From Pararhizobium capsulatum DSM 1112 (GTDB lineage Bacteria > Pseudomonadota > Alphaproteobacteria > Rhizobiales > Rhizobiaceae): a stretch of DNA of 64,000 nucleotides. Under the pieces are notes generated by a model that was given only the letters and a program-made list of their open reading frames with translations, searched no databases and was not told the DNA's origin. The stretch lies in assembly GCF_030814475.1 (NCBI RefSeq), contig NZ_JAUSVF010000001.1, forward strand, positions 3,106,001-3,170,000. The letters are read 5' to 3'. Positions 41,922-50,576 of this stretch are shown piece by piece (the first letter of the stretch is position 1; every line of letters starts with the position of its first letter). A program made the position numbers and the translations under genes.

Positions 41922-43661
41922 TCAATAAGACACCAGCAAGGCAGAACCATCCTGCCCGAACTTGGGCTCCACACCTAAAAGCGGGGCCGAACGGCTGATG
42001 ATGTTGCGCACGATCGGAGCCGCGTTGCCGGCGGCCGTACGGATGCCCTTTTCGCCCGTCTTCGGCGCATCAATGAAGGACAAAACGACATATTGCGGAT
42101 TGTCGATCGGGAAGCCCGCGAGGAAGGCGTTGAAGTTGAGGTCATGGGAATAGCGGCCGTTAACGACCTTGTCAGCTGTACCTGTCTTGCCGCCGACATT
42201 GTAGCCAGGCACGAGTGCGTTCTTACCCGAGCCGTAAATAGCGTTGTAGCGGAACAGATAGCGCATGTCGTCGCTGGTGCTCTTTTTGATCACCCGAATG
42301 GCAATGGCATCAGCCTGTTCGACGGTGCGCGGCAGGAAGGTCGGCTCGATCAGCTTGCCGCCATTCATGAGCGCTGCACCGGCAACCGCGGTCTGCAGCG
42401 GGGTGGTGGAGACGCCATGGCCGAAGGAGATGGTGATCGAGTTGATCTTCTTCCAGACGCGCGGCTGGCTCGGCATTTTCACTTCCGGCAGCTCGGTCTG
42501 CATCTTCGAGAGCAGACCCATCCTGGTCAAAAATTCCTTATGAGCATCGATTCCGACGAGATCGGCCATCTTGGCCGTGCCGATGTTGGACGAATACTGG
42601 AAGATTTCCGGCACGCTCAGAACGCGGTGCTTACCGTGGAAGTCCTTGATGGTGAAGCCGCCGATGCGAATCGGGAAACGTGCGTCGAACGTATCCTTGA
42701 GCGTAACCTTGCCGGAATCGAGCGCCATGGCGGTCGTGAACGACTTGAAGGTCGAGCCCATTTCGAACGTACCGTTCGACATGCGGTTCATCCAGCCATC
42801 CTGGGCACCGCCTGCGGGATTGTTCGGGTCGTAGTCCGGCACGGAAGCCATGCCAAGGATCTCGCCGGTATGAACGTCCATGACGACGGCGCCTGCGGCG
42901 ATCGCCTGATATTCGATCATCGCCTGCAGCACGGAATCGCGAACGATGTTCTGGACGCGCAGATCGATGGAGAGCTTCACGGGCTCCAGCTTGGCGTCGC
43001 TGGTCATGCCGATCGCCGCAAGGTCAGCAAGACCCTGATTGTCGATGTACCGTTCCATTCCGGCGATGCCGCGATTGTCGACATTGACGTGACCGACAAC
43101 GTGGGCGGCCGTGGTGCCGCCCGGATAGAAGCGCCGCTTTTCAGGACGGAAGCCGATGCCGGGAATACCAAGCGCCAGGATTTCGCTCTGCTGCTTCGGC
43201 GTCAGCTGGCGGCGCAGCCACTGGAATCGTGAGGGGGATTTCAGCTTGTTGTAGATATCAGCCACGTTGAGGTTAGGCAGAACGGTCGACAGCTGCTCCA
43301 CCGCTTCGTCGGCATCAACAATCTTGTTGGGCTCGGCATAGAGCGAAACAGTACGGATGTCCGTGGCGAGAATTTCGCCGTTGCGGTCAAGGATATCGGG
43401 TCGCGAGGCCATCAGATTATCGGCGCGACCGATGCTCGACACCGTGTCCGGTTGGACAAGGCCATACTGCACGAGGCGACCGCCGATAATGCAATAGACC
43501 GTGGTGAAGCCGACAATCATGATTGCGACGCGGCTGCGCGCCTGACTGCCGCTCTTCTTGCGGGTGCCTACGAAGGAATTGAGGTCACCCGGGCGATTGC
43601 TGCCACCGGCAGAGAAATGCGCCTTGCTCTTGACGACCATGATACGCGACAAAAAGGACAT
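41922..43661 (-). CDS. ftsI: Peptidoglycan D,D-transpeptidase FtsI (PBP3)
   Basis: Septal class B penicillin-binding protein of 579 residues. A cytoplasmic N-terminus of about 45 residues, one membrane helix (VAIMIVGFTTVYCIIG), the pedestal domain (RPDILDRNGEILATD), and the transpeptidase domain with active-site Ser303 in STFK, SSN in FQYSSNIGTAK and KTGT in VGGKTGTADK. It starts on the last base of the ftsL stop (TGATG), so the two are coupled. Confidence 0.97.
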   Translation of the reverse strand: MSFLSRIMVVKSKAHFSAGGSNRPGDLNSFVGTRKKSGSQARSRVAIMIVGFTTVYCIIGGRLVQYGLVQPDTVSSIGRADNLMASRPDILDRNGEILATDIRTVSLYAEPNKIVDADEAVEQLSTVLPNLNVADIYNKLKSPSRFQWLRRQLTPKQQSEILALGIPGIGFRPEKRRFYPGGTTAAHVVGHVNVDNRGIAGMERYIDNQGLADLAAIGMTSDAKLEPVKLSIDLRVQNIVRDSVLQAMIEYQAIAAGAVVMDVHTGEILGMASVPDYDPNNPAGGAQDGWMNRMSNGTFEMGSTFKSFTTAMALDSGKVTLKDTFDARFPIRIGGFTIKDFHGKHRVLSVPEIFQYSSNIGTAKMADLVGIDAHKEFLTRMGLLSKMQTELPEVKMPSQPRVWKKINSITISFGHGVSTTPLQTAVAGAALMNGGKLIEPTFLPRTVEQADAIAIRVIKKSTSDDMRYLFRYNAIYGSGKNALVPGYNVGGKTGTADKVVNGRYSHDLNFNAFLAGFPIDNPQYVVLSFIDAPKTGEKGIRTAAGNAAPIVRNIISRSAPLLGVEPKFGQDGSALLVSY

Positions 43662-44059
43662 CAGCGCGCCACCGAACCTGTTGCAATAGTGTCTGTCTTC
43701 TGCGTTGCCGCAGTCTTGGCGGCAGGCTTGCCGTCCTTACCCTTGGCGACTTCATCCGGTACCGGCACATCGGCCTTCATCATCGGCAACTCCTGCGGCC
43801 GAGCAAGCTGCGTCGGCGCGGTCTGAACGAGTTGAAGATCCTGCTGGTAGACCCCGACAAGCTTTTCCAGCCGGCTCGGCTGGGTCAGAAGCGACCAGTC
43901 GGCACGGAGAAGGTCAATCGTGTCTTCCTCAAGCTTGATCCCGGCTTCGAGTTTGCGAACCTCTTCAAGCTTGTTTTCTGCCTGGTGCTTGATCGTATAG
44001 GTGACCGTGGCAGCTGCCGTCATGACGACGATCAGGACAATGTCCAAGGTACGCAACAT
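43661..44059 (-). CDS. ftsL: Cell division protein FtsL
   Basis: Small bitopic divisome protein, 132 residues: short N-terminus, membrane helix LDIVLIVVMTAAATVTYTI, then a coiled coil with heptad leucines (NKLEEVRKLEAGIKLEEDTIDLL) and the TQPSRLEKLV segment common to the alphaproteobacterial family. The last 45 residues are a Lys/Ala/Pro-rich tail. Position between rsmH (3-base gap) and ftsI (1-base overlap) makes the assignment secure although the sequence family is poorly conserved. Confidence 0.92.
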   Translation of the reverse strand: MLRTLDIVLIVVMTAAATVTYTIKHQAENKLEEVRKLEAGIKLEEDTIDLLRADWSLLTQPSRLEKLVGVYQQDLQLVQTAPTQLARPQELPMMKADVPVPDEVAKGKDGKPAAKTAATQKTDTIATGSVAR

Positions 44060-44062
44060 GTC

Positions 44063-45088
44063 TCAGGCCCCCATCTTTCCAAGGCTTGCAAGGTTCGGCA
44101 AATCGAAGATGGACACATCATCGGCCTCGGGAGGGGCTTCCGTGCGAAGTCCAACCCGCATCTTCGCGGAGCGGGCACGCGGATTGCGCAACGCCTCTTC
44201 TTCGCTGGCAGCGACCATAGGTTTTCCAACTGGTGCGAAAGTTGCCGCACGCTCATGCACGACAGGCATGTGCCGCGACCCCGAAGCCTTGCCCGAGCGA
44301 TCCTGAAAAAACTTCTTCACGATGCGGTCTTCCAGTGAATGGAACGTAACAACTGTCAATCTTCCACCGGGTTTCAGCACCCTCTCGGCAGCGAACAATG
44401 CCTGCGCGAGTTCGCCGAGCTCATCGTTGACGAAGATGCGCAGCGCCTGAAAGACACGGGTTGCCGGATGGATCTTGTCCTTGGCCTTGCGTGGGGTAAC
44501 AATTTCGATCAGGCCTGCGAGATCGCGGGTCGTGACGAAAGGCTCCTCGGCACGGCGTTTTTCGATTGCGCGGGCGATACGCCCGGACTGCGGCTCCTCG
44601 CCGAGAAAGCCGAAGATGCGGGTGAGATCGGAAACCTTGGCGCGGTTGACAACATCAGCAGCGGAAACTCCGTCAGCCGACATGCGCATGTCGAGAGGGC
44701 CTTTCTTCTGGAAAGAAAATCCGCGATCGGCTTCATCGATCTGCATGGAGGAAACGCCGATATCAAGCACCACGCCATCGAGCCCCTCGTCTGGAGCATG
44801 ACGGGCAAGTTCCGAAAATCGCGAATGGATAAGGGTGAGATGGCCTCCGCTCGATGCAACCAGCGCCTGGCCGCCGGCAATCGCCTGCGGATCGCGGTCA
44901 AGACCGATGACATCGGCACCCGCCGCCAGAATGGCCGAGGAATAACCGCCGGCACCGAAGGTGCCATCGAGGATGACCTTGCCGGGTGCAAGATCGAGAC
45001 TTGCAAGAACCTCGGGAAGAAGAACCGGAATGTGGCGGACCGGTCCGCCATCGGCTTCAGTAGAACCTCCGCCTTGATCCGCCACCAT
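44063..45088 (-). CDS. rsmH: 16S rRNA m4C1402 methyltransferase RsmH (MraW)
   Basis: SAM-dependent N4-methylation of C1402 in 16S rRNA. 341 residues from ATG 45088; the open frame continues through mraZ but that part is a shadow. Landmarks: [13 protein letters not shown] at the start, SAM motif [13 protein letters not shown], the [14 protein letters not shown] segment, [26 protein letters not shown] and [13 protein letters not shown]. Fourteen bases after mraZ. An acidic tail of about 20 residues is unconserved. Confidence 0.96.
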   Translation of the reverse strand: MVADQGGGSTEADGGPVRHIPVLLPEVLASLDLAPGKVILDGTFGAGGYSSAILAAGADVIGLDRDPQAIAGGQALVASSGGHLTLIHSRFSELARHAPDEGLDGVVLDIGVSSMQIDEADRGFSFQKKGPLDMRMSADGVSAADVVNRAKVSDLTRIFGFLGEEPQSGRIARAIEKRRAEEPFVTTRDLAGLIEIVTPRKAKDKIHPATRVFQALRIFVNDELGELAQALFAAERVLKPGGRLTVVTFHSLEDRIVKKFFQDRSGKASGSRHMPVVHERAATFAPVGKPMVAASEEEALRNPRARSAKMRVGLRTEAPPEADDVSIFDLPNLASLGKMGA

Positions 45089-45102
45089 TCCGTCTCTCCA
45101 CG

Positions 45103-45543
45103 CTAAGGGGACCGCAGACCTCGCAACCTGCGCTCTTCGCGCGCATCCGCCTGCGCCTGAAGGAACGCCTGCGGTGCCCACAACTGAAAATGATCCGCCC
45201 GTCCAACAAAGGTCACCTCCGACGTGATGCCGGTGAAATCGCGGATGAAATCCGTGACTGCGAGGCGCCCTTCCTGATCGAGCTTCATGAAGACCCCGCC
45301 CCCGTGAACCAGGAGCGACATCTGATTGGCCTGCGCTGAAAGAGGATCCTCCAGCACGATCTGCCTTTCGAAACGATCCAGCAATTCCGAACCGCCGGCG
45401 CTGATAGCCGGAAAGACGAAATCCTGAAAGCAGTATAGCTCCCGAATATCCAATGCCGACATCACCGAGCGGAACGCTGACGGCACGGAAACCCTGCCTT
45501 TCGCATCGATACGCTGTGTCGCATGGGACAGAAAACGGTTCAT
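45103..45543 (-). CDS. mraZ: Transcriptional regulator MraZ
   Basis: AbrB-like DNA-binding protein of 146 residues from ATG 45543 ([21 protein letters not shown]); the open frame extends 31 codons upstream without conserved sequence. Two SpoVT-AbrB half-domains are visible: [13 protein letters not shown] in the first and [16 protein letters not shown] in the second. MraZ represses its own dcw operon by binding TGGGN repeats; four such repeats occur 174-207 bases upstream. Confidence 0.95.
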   Translation of the reverse strand: MNRFLSHATQRIDAKGRVSVPSAFRSVMSALDIRELYCFQDFVFPAISAGGSELLDRFERQIVLEDPLSAQANQMSLLVHGGGVFMKLDQEGRLAVTDFIRDFTGITSEVTFVGRADHFQLWAPQAFLQAQADAREERRLRGLRSP

Positions 45544-45716
45544 GACGCGATACGGAAACCCTTGACGCCCCAGCCGGACGAAGCCGCCCGAACGCAATCC
45601 CAAAAATACACGCGACAGGCTGTCGCCGGGCGACATACCCGGTCGATCGCTCCGTCAGGAGCACTCGCAAAACGCTCGATGATTGGGCCTCAAAAAGCCC
45701 GTGTGCAGTGCATGAT

Positions 45717-45750
45717 TGGGATAACATGGGACCATATGGGCGTCAATGGG
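45717..45750 (+). promoter_or_regulatory. MraZ operator: four TGGG repeats at 10-bp period
   Basis: TGGG occurs at 45717, 45727, 45737 and 45747, each unit starting exactly 10 bases after the last. MraZ of E. coli binds TGGGN direct repeats with this helical-turn spacing. The repeats read on the plus strand, opposite to mraZ, and end 174 bases before the mraZ ATG; the promoter should therefore lie near or just downstream of them on the minus strand. Confidence 0.75.
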
Positions 45751-45882
45751 ATGAAACCTTCTTCAGCTCGCATCCCGACGGCACAGGACAGGATCGCCCG
45801 CTGGCGCAGCACGGCCCAAAAGCCCTTTTCCGCCCGGACCGGACCCGAACAAAAACAGTTTCTTAAATCTAAATTCGAATGG

Positions 45883-45902
45883 TTAAGGTGAAGTTAAGAT
45901 GC
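45883..45902 (-). promoter_or_regulatory. CtrA-like site upstream of mraZ
   Basis: The minus strand reads TTAA-N7-TTAACCAT (TTAA at 45897-45894, octamer 45886-45879), which matches both the Caulobacter CtrA consensus TTAA-N7-TTAA and the rhizobial half-site TTAACCAT. A third TTAA is at 45863-45866. It lies about 340 bases before the mraZ ATG and 130 bases beyond the TGGG repeats. Binding is inferred from the motif only. Confidence 0.5.
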
Positions 45903-46085
45903 AAGGGCAAGGCACTGGCACAGCGATTTGTATTTCCCTCACCAGCGACACGATTTTTGCCAAGGCGGCGAATCTGTTCGCGGATGCCTCCAGGACGATT
46001 CGGCAACGTCAGGATAATCGCGTCGGAAAGAGCCGGCCTGCATAAAATCCCAAGCCGTTGGCAAAGCTCGGAAAGATAGGAAAAT

Positions 46086-46486
46086 TCGCCAGTTGGCCTG
46101 TAAGCCGGGTTCTGTAAGGCTCCGGCCGAAACCGGAACGTGGCAGCCATTCATCTGGGACAGCGCTTGCGCGATGCCTCTTGCAACCCACCCGGATAACT
46201 AGCCCGGAAAAAGGCCGGAGCGCTTGCGCGCTCCACGTTATCCCTATTCGGTTTTGCTCCCGGTGGGGTTTACCGTGCCGTTCATGTCGCCATGACCGCG
46301 GTGGGCTCTTACCCCACCCTTTCACCCTTACCGCCCGAAGGCGGCGGTTTGCTTTCTGTGGCACTTTCCCTAGGGTCGCCCCCGCCGGACGTTATCCGGC
46401 ACCGTCTTTCCGTGGAGCCCGGACTTTCCTCCCCCCGCAACCTTTCGGTCCTAGCGGAGAGCGGCTGCCCGGCCAACTGGCAGGCG
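46086..46486 (-). ncRNA. rnpB: RNase P RNA (rnpB), type A
   Basis: Catalytic RNA that matures tRNA 5' ends. The minus strand begins with GCCAGTTGGCC and ends with its complement GGCCAACTGGC, forming helix P1. After the 5' arm comes the universal core GAGGAAAGTCCGGGCTCC (plus-strand complement near 46416-46434), and close to the 3' end lies ACAGAACCCGGCTTACAG (complement near 46096-46113), the conserved P4 partner region. Length about 400 nt is normal for the alphaproteobacterial type. Exact ends are estimated to within a few bases. It lies upstream of mraZ on the same strand, as in many rhizobia. Confidence 0.95.
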
Positions 46487-46537
46487 GTGCTTAACCGAGG
46501 CGACCGGCAATTGCCAGAGGCAATCGCATGTTTGAAG

Positions 46538-47731
46538 CTATTCCCGGAAGGAGACGGCAAAATCCGTCTCATATTCCGGTGCATGAAGGACACCATTCAC
46601 GATCAACGAGGCGCCAAGCCGGCCAATCTCGTCAGAGCTTTTAGCGGCGGCACCATTGCCGCCGGTCAGCACGGCAATGCGATTGCTGTCGGTAAAGCCG
46701 ATGAAGGGGTACCCATGCGGCGTGTAGGTGGTGACACACGGCGCCCACATTGTGGAAACCGGCTTGAAATCCGGCATCGTCCCCGCAAGCAGTTTTGCCA
46801 TGTGGTCGGCAGCGGGACGATGACCCTCGCCGCGGAACCATGATCTCGCCGCTGCCTCATCCTCCATGCGGATATCGGTCGGATCACCGCCGATCTTGAT
46901 GTAGTGGCGACCATCCGGGTAACGCAACGGCGGCAGGAGATAGAAGCTCTCGTCTTCTGTCTTTCCCTTGGTAATCAGGGAGGGCATATCGACAAAACGC
47001 TGCAGTTCGGTTTCCGAAACTTCGGCGAACAGCACAGTGCGCCCCAGGACCACGAGATCCAGCGGGCGCGCAAAGAGCTTTCGCGAGATCGAAAACCCGC
47101 CGGCCGAGATGAGAACGCGACCAGCCTTCAGTATCGAACCATCGTGGGTTTCGACGCGGACACCGTCGGCTTCCTCTGAAATGGAGACGACCTCCTGCGC
47201 GATAACACGAACACCCGCCTTTTCGGCAGCATTCACCTGAGCCTTCACCAAGGCGCGCGGATTGATATGACCAGCCCCTCTGGCTTCGAATATGCCGCCA
47301 TAGGCGGCAGGGAAATGGAAATACGGGAAATGCCCATCGAGCGCATCGGCTTCGATATAGCGAGCCTCGACCTGAAGATGGTCGCGTGCGGCGATGACAT
47401 CGCCGAGATAGCGGCATTCGCCGCCTGGAGCCTGCGCCGCAATCAGGCAGCCCACTTCGCTGTAGAAATCGATGCCGCCCTGCTCTGCAATCTCGCCGTA
47501 TCGTTCTATGGAGCGATGGGCGAGCCGAGCCCAGACGGGATCGGGGTCGATGGTGCGAGTGATGCGGCCGTTGTCGTAGTGACTGGCAAAGACGCCATCA
47601 TGACCTGCCCAATCCGTGGGCTCATCGGGACCGACTACTGCGATCCGCGCTCCGGTCAATGCAAGGTGGCGGGCGGCCGCGGCCCCCATCATGCCCTTGC
47701 CGACAACAATGAAATCAAACTCTTCCGCCAT
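46538..47731 (-). CDS. FAD-dependent amine/sarcosine oxidase-like enzyme (DAO family)
   Basis: 397 residues from ATG 47731 (MAEEFDFIVVGKGMMGAAAARHL), with GGAG upstream; 19 upstream codons do not look conserved. The N-terminal GxGxxG FAD motif, the middle substrate region with HINPRALVKAQVNAAEKAG (typical of D-amino-acid/sarcosine oxidase folds), and the C-terminal TYTPHGYPFIGF and TGGNGAAAKSS motifs identify a monomeric sarcosine oxidase-like protein. Covalent-flavin Cys in the usual C-terminal position may correspond to Cys in MWAPCVTTYTP. Substrate unknown. Confidence 0.85.
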   Translation of the reverse strand: MAEEFDFIVVGKGMMGAAAARHLALTGARIAVVGPDEPTDWAGHDGVFASHYDNGRITRTIDPDPVWARLAHRSIERYGEIAEQGGIDFYSEVGCLIAAQAPGGECRYLGDVIAARDHLQVEARYIEADALDGHFPYFHFPAAYGGIFEARGAGHINPRALVKAQVNAAEKAGVRVIAQEVVSISEEADGVRVETHDGSILKAGRVLISAGGFSISRKLFARPLDLVVLGRTVLFAEVSETELQRFVDMPSLITKGKTEDESFYLLPPLRYPDGRHYIKIGGDPTDIRMEDEAAARSWFRGEGHRPAADHMAKLLAGTMPDFKPVSTMWAPCVTTYTPHGYPFIGFTDSNRIAVLTGGNGAAAKSSDEIGRLGASLIVNGVLHAPEYETDFAVSFRE

Positions 47732-47860
47732 GCCATCCGCTCCAACTGCTGAAGCTTGGGGATAGCATGACTGGCGGGAAAAGCGCAAAGCGCCGGTACG
47801 CGAAAACCTGAGCCGGCATTTGCAGGGGCCGAACGAAATGTTCGCCCCGAGTGGACCGCA

Positions 47861-48394
47861 TCAGCCGAGGATGCTCTGGACCTTGCCGCAATAGCGGCGC
47901 GAGACCGGGTTCATGCGTGTGGCACCATGCCCGGCATTGTAACGCAACACCGTACCGCAGGTGTAGCCGCCCGACAGCTGATGGGCCATGGCGAGATACT
48001 TCATGCCGAACTTGATGTTGGTCTCTGGATCGAAAAGACCGTTGCGGCCTCCCCTGTATCCCATCATTCTTGCCGTCGCCGGCTTGATCTGCATCAGCCC
48101 GATCTCGCCAGCACTGCCGCGAGCCTTCGGGTTGAAATTGCTTTCGACCTTGATGATCGCATGGGCGAGATCGACGGGAACGCCGTACTCTTCCGCATAA
48201 TCCTCGATGAGATTACTGTAGGTCGAAGGCTGAACCGCCATATCCGCCTTGGGATAACCGGTCGTGCGTTCAACCGAGGGAATGCTCTCTGTCTTGATGA
48301 TTTCCTCTTGTATGCCCCCAGCATAGGACGTCGTCGCGCTGGAAACGAGCATGCAGAAGCATGCCGCAACCGCAGCACCTTTTGTAATTCGCAT
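47861..48394 (-). CDS. Secreted lytic transglycosylase, SLT domain
   Basis: 177-residue periplasmic murein hydrolase. Signal peptide about residues 1-25 (KGAAVAACFCMLVSSATTSYA). The family 1 lysozyme-like domain fills the rest: catalytic Glu84 in IIKVESNFNPKARG, GEIGLMQIKPATARMMGY, FDPETNIKFGMKYLA, and the LRYNAGHG motif. A compact version with almost no extra domain. First of several wall enzymes in the next 14 kb. Confidence 0.92.
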   Translation of the reverse strand: MRITKGAAVAACFCMLVSSATTSYAGGIQEEIIKTESIPSVERTTGYPKADMAVQPSTYSNLIEDYAEEYGVPVDLAHAIIKVESNFNPKARGSAGEIGLMQIKPATARMMGYRGGRNGLFDPETNIKFGMKYLAMAHQLSGGYTCGTVLRYNAGHGATRMNPVSRRYCGKVQSILG

Positions 48395-48627
48395 CTAGTT
48401 TGAAGTCTCCATTATCCGGGAGGCGGCCCACCGGACGCACCCCGTCCTCCCGCTCATGTCCCGATCTTCATCGTCATAGGCAGGAAAGGGGTGTCAAACC
48501 CCTGCATCTCCTGCGCTTCGGTACGGCGCAGAAAAGACCGGCGCATCGTGGTCAACATATGGCAGCGCACAAAATTAGTGATATGCGGCCAAGAAAGCGG
48601 CGAGAAGAATGCCCTTGAGAGGCAGGC

Positions 48628-49392
48628 TCAGGCGCTGAATTTCGGCAGGGTCGATAGTAGTCGATGCAGCGTGTCGAGGGTAGAAATATCAGCGATGCCA
48701 TCCACCTGGGCCTGGCGAAAATGCCTCTGGAATGCCGCAACCGCGCCTTCCGTCTTGTCGCAAAAAACGCCTGTGACTTCAATTCCGTAGCCGTAGAGCC
48801 CCAGCATCGTCTGGACCGCCTCAACCGGCTGCCCCTCATCGCCCCGTTGGAAGAACCTTCCACCCGAGACGGGCGCCGGTGGAACCCAATGCCCCACGCC
48901 TCCCGCAAAGAGCGCATTCCACGGAAAATTTTCCCCTGGATCAACCTTGCGGATGGGAGCGATATCGCTGTGCGCGAGCACCCTTTCACGGGTGATTGAC
49001 CAGCGTTCGCCACAGTTTAGACACAGTTCGACGACCGCCTGGATCTGTTTTTCCGGAAAATCAGGGAGCGTCGGATGGCCGGGATTCGCGATCTCTATGC
49101 CGATCGAGCGCGAATTGATGTCGCTCTCACCCTGCCAGAAACTCTTGCCGGCATGCCAGGCACGGCGACTTTCGGCCACCAGCTGATCGACGCGGCCATC
49201 CTCATGCACGAAATAGTGGCTGGAAACCTGGCTCTCTTCCCGACAGAGCCAGTCCAGCGCGCCCTCGGCCGTCGGCATGCCGGTATAGTGCAGGACGATC
49301 ATGTCCGGAGCATCAATGCCGACGCGTTCGCCATGATTGGGCGACGGCGCAACATGCGCCTTGGCATAATCGGCGATGAAGGGGGCAGTCAT
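48628..49392 (-). CDS. N-acetylmuramoyl-L-alanine amidase (AmpD-like) with PG-binding domain
   Basis: 254 residues, no signal peptide, so probably cytoplasmic recycling of anhydro-muropeptides as in AmpD/AmiD relatives, although export by another route is possible. Zinc ligands His35 (VLHYTGM), His141 and Asp151 (AHSDIAPIRKVDPG) are present. The C-terminal 75 residues form a PG_binding_1 domain (VEAVQTMLGLYGYGIEVTG). Its start overlaps the end of the TerB/J-domain gene by 4 bp, implying coupled expression. Confidence 0.92.
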   Translation of the reverse strand: MTAPFIADYAKAHVAPSPNHGERVGIDAPDMIVLHYTGMPTAEGALDWLCREESQVSSHYFVHEDGRVDQLVAESRRAWHAGKSFWQGESDINSRSIGIEIANPGHPTLPDFPEKQIQAVVELCLNCGERWSITRERVLAHSDIAPIRKVDPGENFPWNALFAGGVGHWVPPAPVSGGRFFQRGDEGQPVEAVQTMLGLYGYGIEVTGVFCDKTEGAVAAFQRHFRQAQVDGIADISTLDTLHRLLSTLPKFSA

Positions 49393-50096
49393 GCGGCGCG
49401 GCGTTCTTTCTCGATAGCCTCATAGGCAGCATTGAGCGCCGCCATGCGATCGTTGGCAATCGCGTGAAACTCCTGCGGCACGCCGCGGGCAACCAGCTTG
49501 TCAGGATGGTTTTCTGTCACCAGCACGCGGTAACGGCTGCGGATCGTTGAAAAATCGTCCTTGGGCGAAACGCCAAGCACCTTATAGGGGTCGACGCCAT
49601 CGGCGTGGACGTGGCGCGCCATGATTTCCTCAAAGCGGGCGTCCTTCATGCGGAATATCTCGGCCACGCGACGCAGGAACGTCAGTTCCTTCTCATGCAC
49701 TGCACCATCGGACTTGGCGATATGGAACAGGCCGTCGATAATATCCTCGAGAACCGGGCAATTCTGTTCGCAGGATACGCACAGCGAGGCGAGCTTTTCG
49801 GCGTAAGCCTCATAGCCGGCGACGTCCTGGCGTGCGAGATTATAGAGGCGCGCGACATTCTGCGCCTCTTGATCGGGAAACTTGAAGATATCGCGAAATG
49901 CCGCAACTTCAGCCTCGGTCACGATGCCATCCGCCTTGGCCATCTTGGCCGACAGGGCAATCATTGCGACGGAGAATGCCACCTGGCGGCGGGTTTCGGG
50001 ATCACCCTCGAACAATGTTCGGATCGCCTCGACCACGCCGGCAAGCGCGTTGCCCGTCGCGGCGACGAAACCGACGAGATTGTCCCAGAAAGTCAT
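49389..50096 (-). CDS. DjlA-like TerB and J-domain protein
   Basis: 235 residues from ATG 50096 (MTFWDNLVGFVAATG); a start 6 codons earlier is possible. An N-terminal weakly hydrophobic segment is followed by a TerB-type helical domain (VAFSVAMIALSAKMAKADGIVT; IAKSDGAVHEKELTFLRRVAEIF) and a C-terminal J domain with the HPD motif (TENHPDKLVARG). DjlA proteins are co-chaperones of DnaK. It is coupled to the amidase gene that follows, which suggests a link to wall stress or recycling. Confidence 0.9.
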   Translation of the reverse strand: MTFWDNLVGFVAATGNALAGVVEAIRTLFEGDPETRRQVAFSVAMIALSAKMAKADGIVTEAEVAAFRDIFKFPDQEAQNVARLYNLARQDVAGYEAYAEKLASLCVSCEQNCPVLEDIIDGLFHIAKSDGAVHEKELTFLRRVAEIFRMKDARFEEIMARHVHADGVDPYKVLGVSPKDDFSTIRSRYRVLVTENHPDKLVARGVPQEFHAIANDRMAALNAAYEAIEKERRAA

Positions 50097-50576
50097 AGGT
50101 ACGTTCTTTCCCATAGCGCCGGTTCCGATCGTGTGAAAACAAGGGCAGTGATCACGCACGAGAGACGGAGACGCCGCGGTTTCAAACTTGCCGCGGCGAG
50201 GGAATACCATGAACAGATATAGCGCCGGAATGCAAGGGATGCAGCGGGTTACAACGCCCTTATGACGACTTTGTGATGGCCCTCATCATTTCACAAAATG
50301 AGAGCCCGCAATATTTCATTTCGATCTTTTTACTTTTTAATTCATTTACTTACAAATCTTCTCTCGTTTTGAAGGCATGCGCTGGACGATAGGCTGCCAT
50401 TCATTCACACGAGCGGTCGCCCCTCTACGAATGTCTATGACAAGGTAAGAAGAAACGCGATCCTGCAATTGCCTTATGCGTGCCACGTCGCTGTCATTTC
50501 CCTTCCATAGGAATTGCGCTAGACAAGCAGCCGGACAGCAGGGGCACGTTCCCACAGCCGATACCGAGGAGAAATC
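50097..50576. other. Intergenic region djlA-like / pfp
   Basis: 480 bases with no well-supported gene. The middle (50280-50345) is markedly AT-rich (TCGATCTTTTTACTTTTTAA...). From 50346 on the minus strand a hydrophilic reading frame of up to 69 codons ends in SKREKICK; it has mixed codon use and no clear start, and could be a remnant or a small gene. The end nearest pfp has the pfp ribosome site GAGGAG. Confidence 0.4.

Larger units (their letters stand above)
45544..46085. other. mraZ-rnpB intergenic region
   Basis: 540 bases without a supported gene. Besides the TGGG array (45717-45750) and the CtrA-like site (45879-45897), the part nearest mraZ is merely the upstream extension of the mraZ frame. 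A GGGC/GCCC stem with T-rich loop is near 45684-45700. Small frames in 45870-46150 overlap rnpB and are judged spurious. Confidence 0.6.

Noticed and set aside
45869..46153. 94-codon minus-strand frame between mraZ and rnpB
   Set aside because: It covers the 3' end of rnpB and the CtrA-like site and has no family features.
47790..47860. GGGGC-GAAC / GTTC-GCCCC hairpin after the SLT gene
   Set aside because: Bulged stem without a T run; no clear function.
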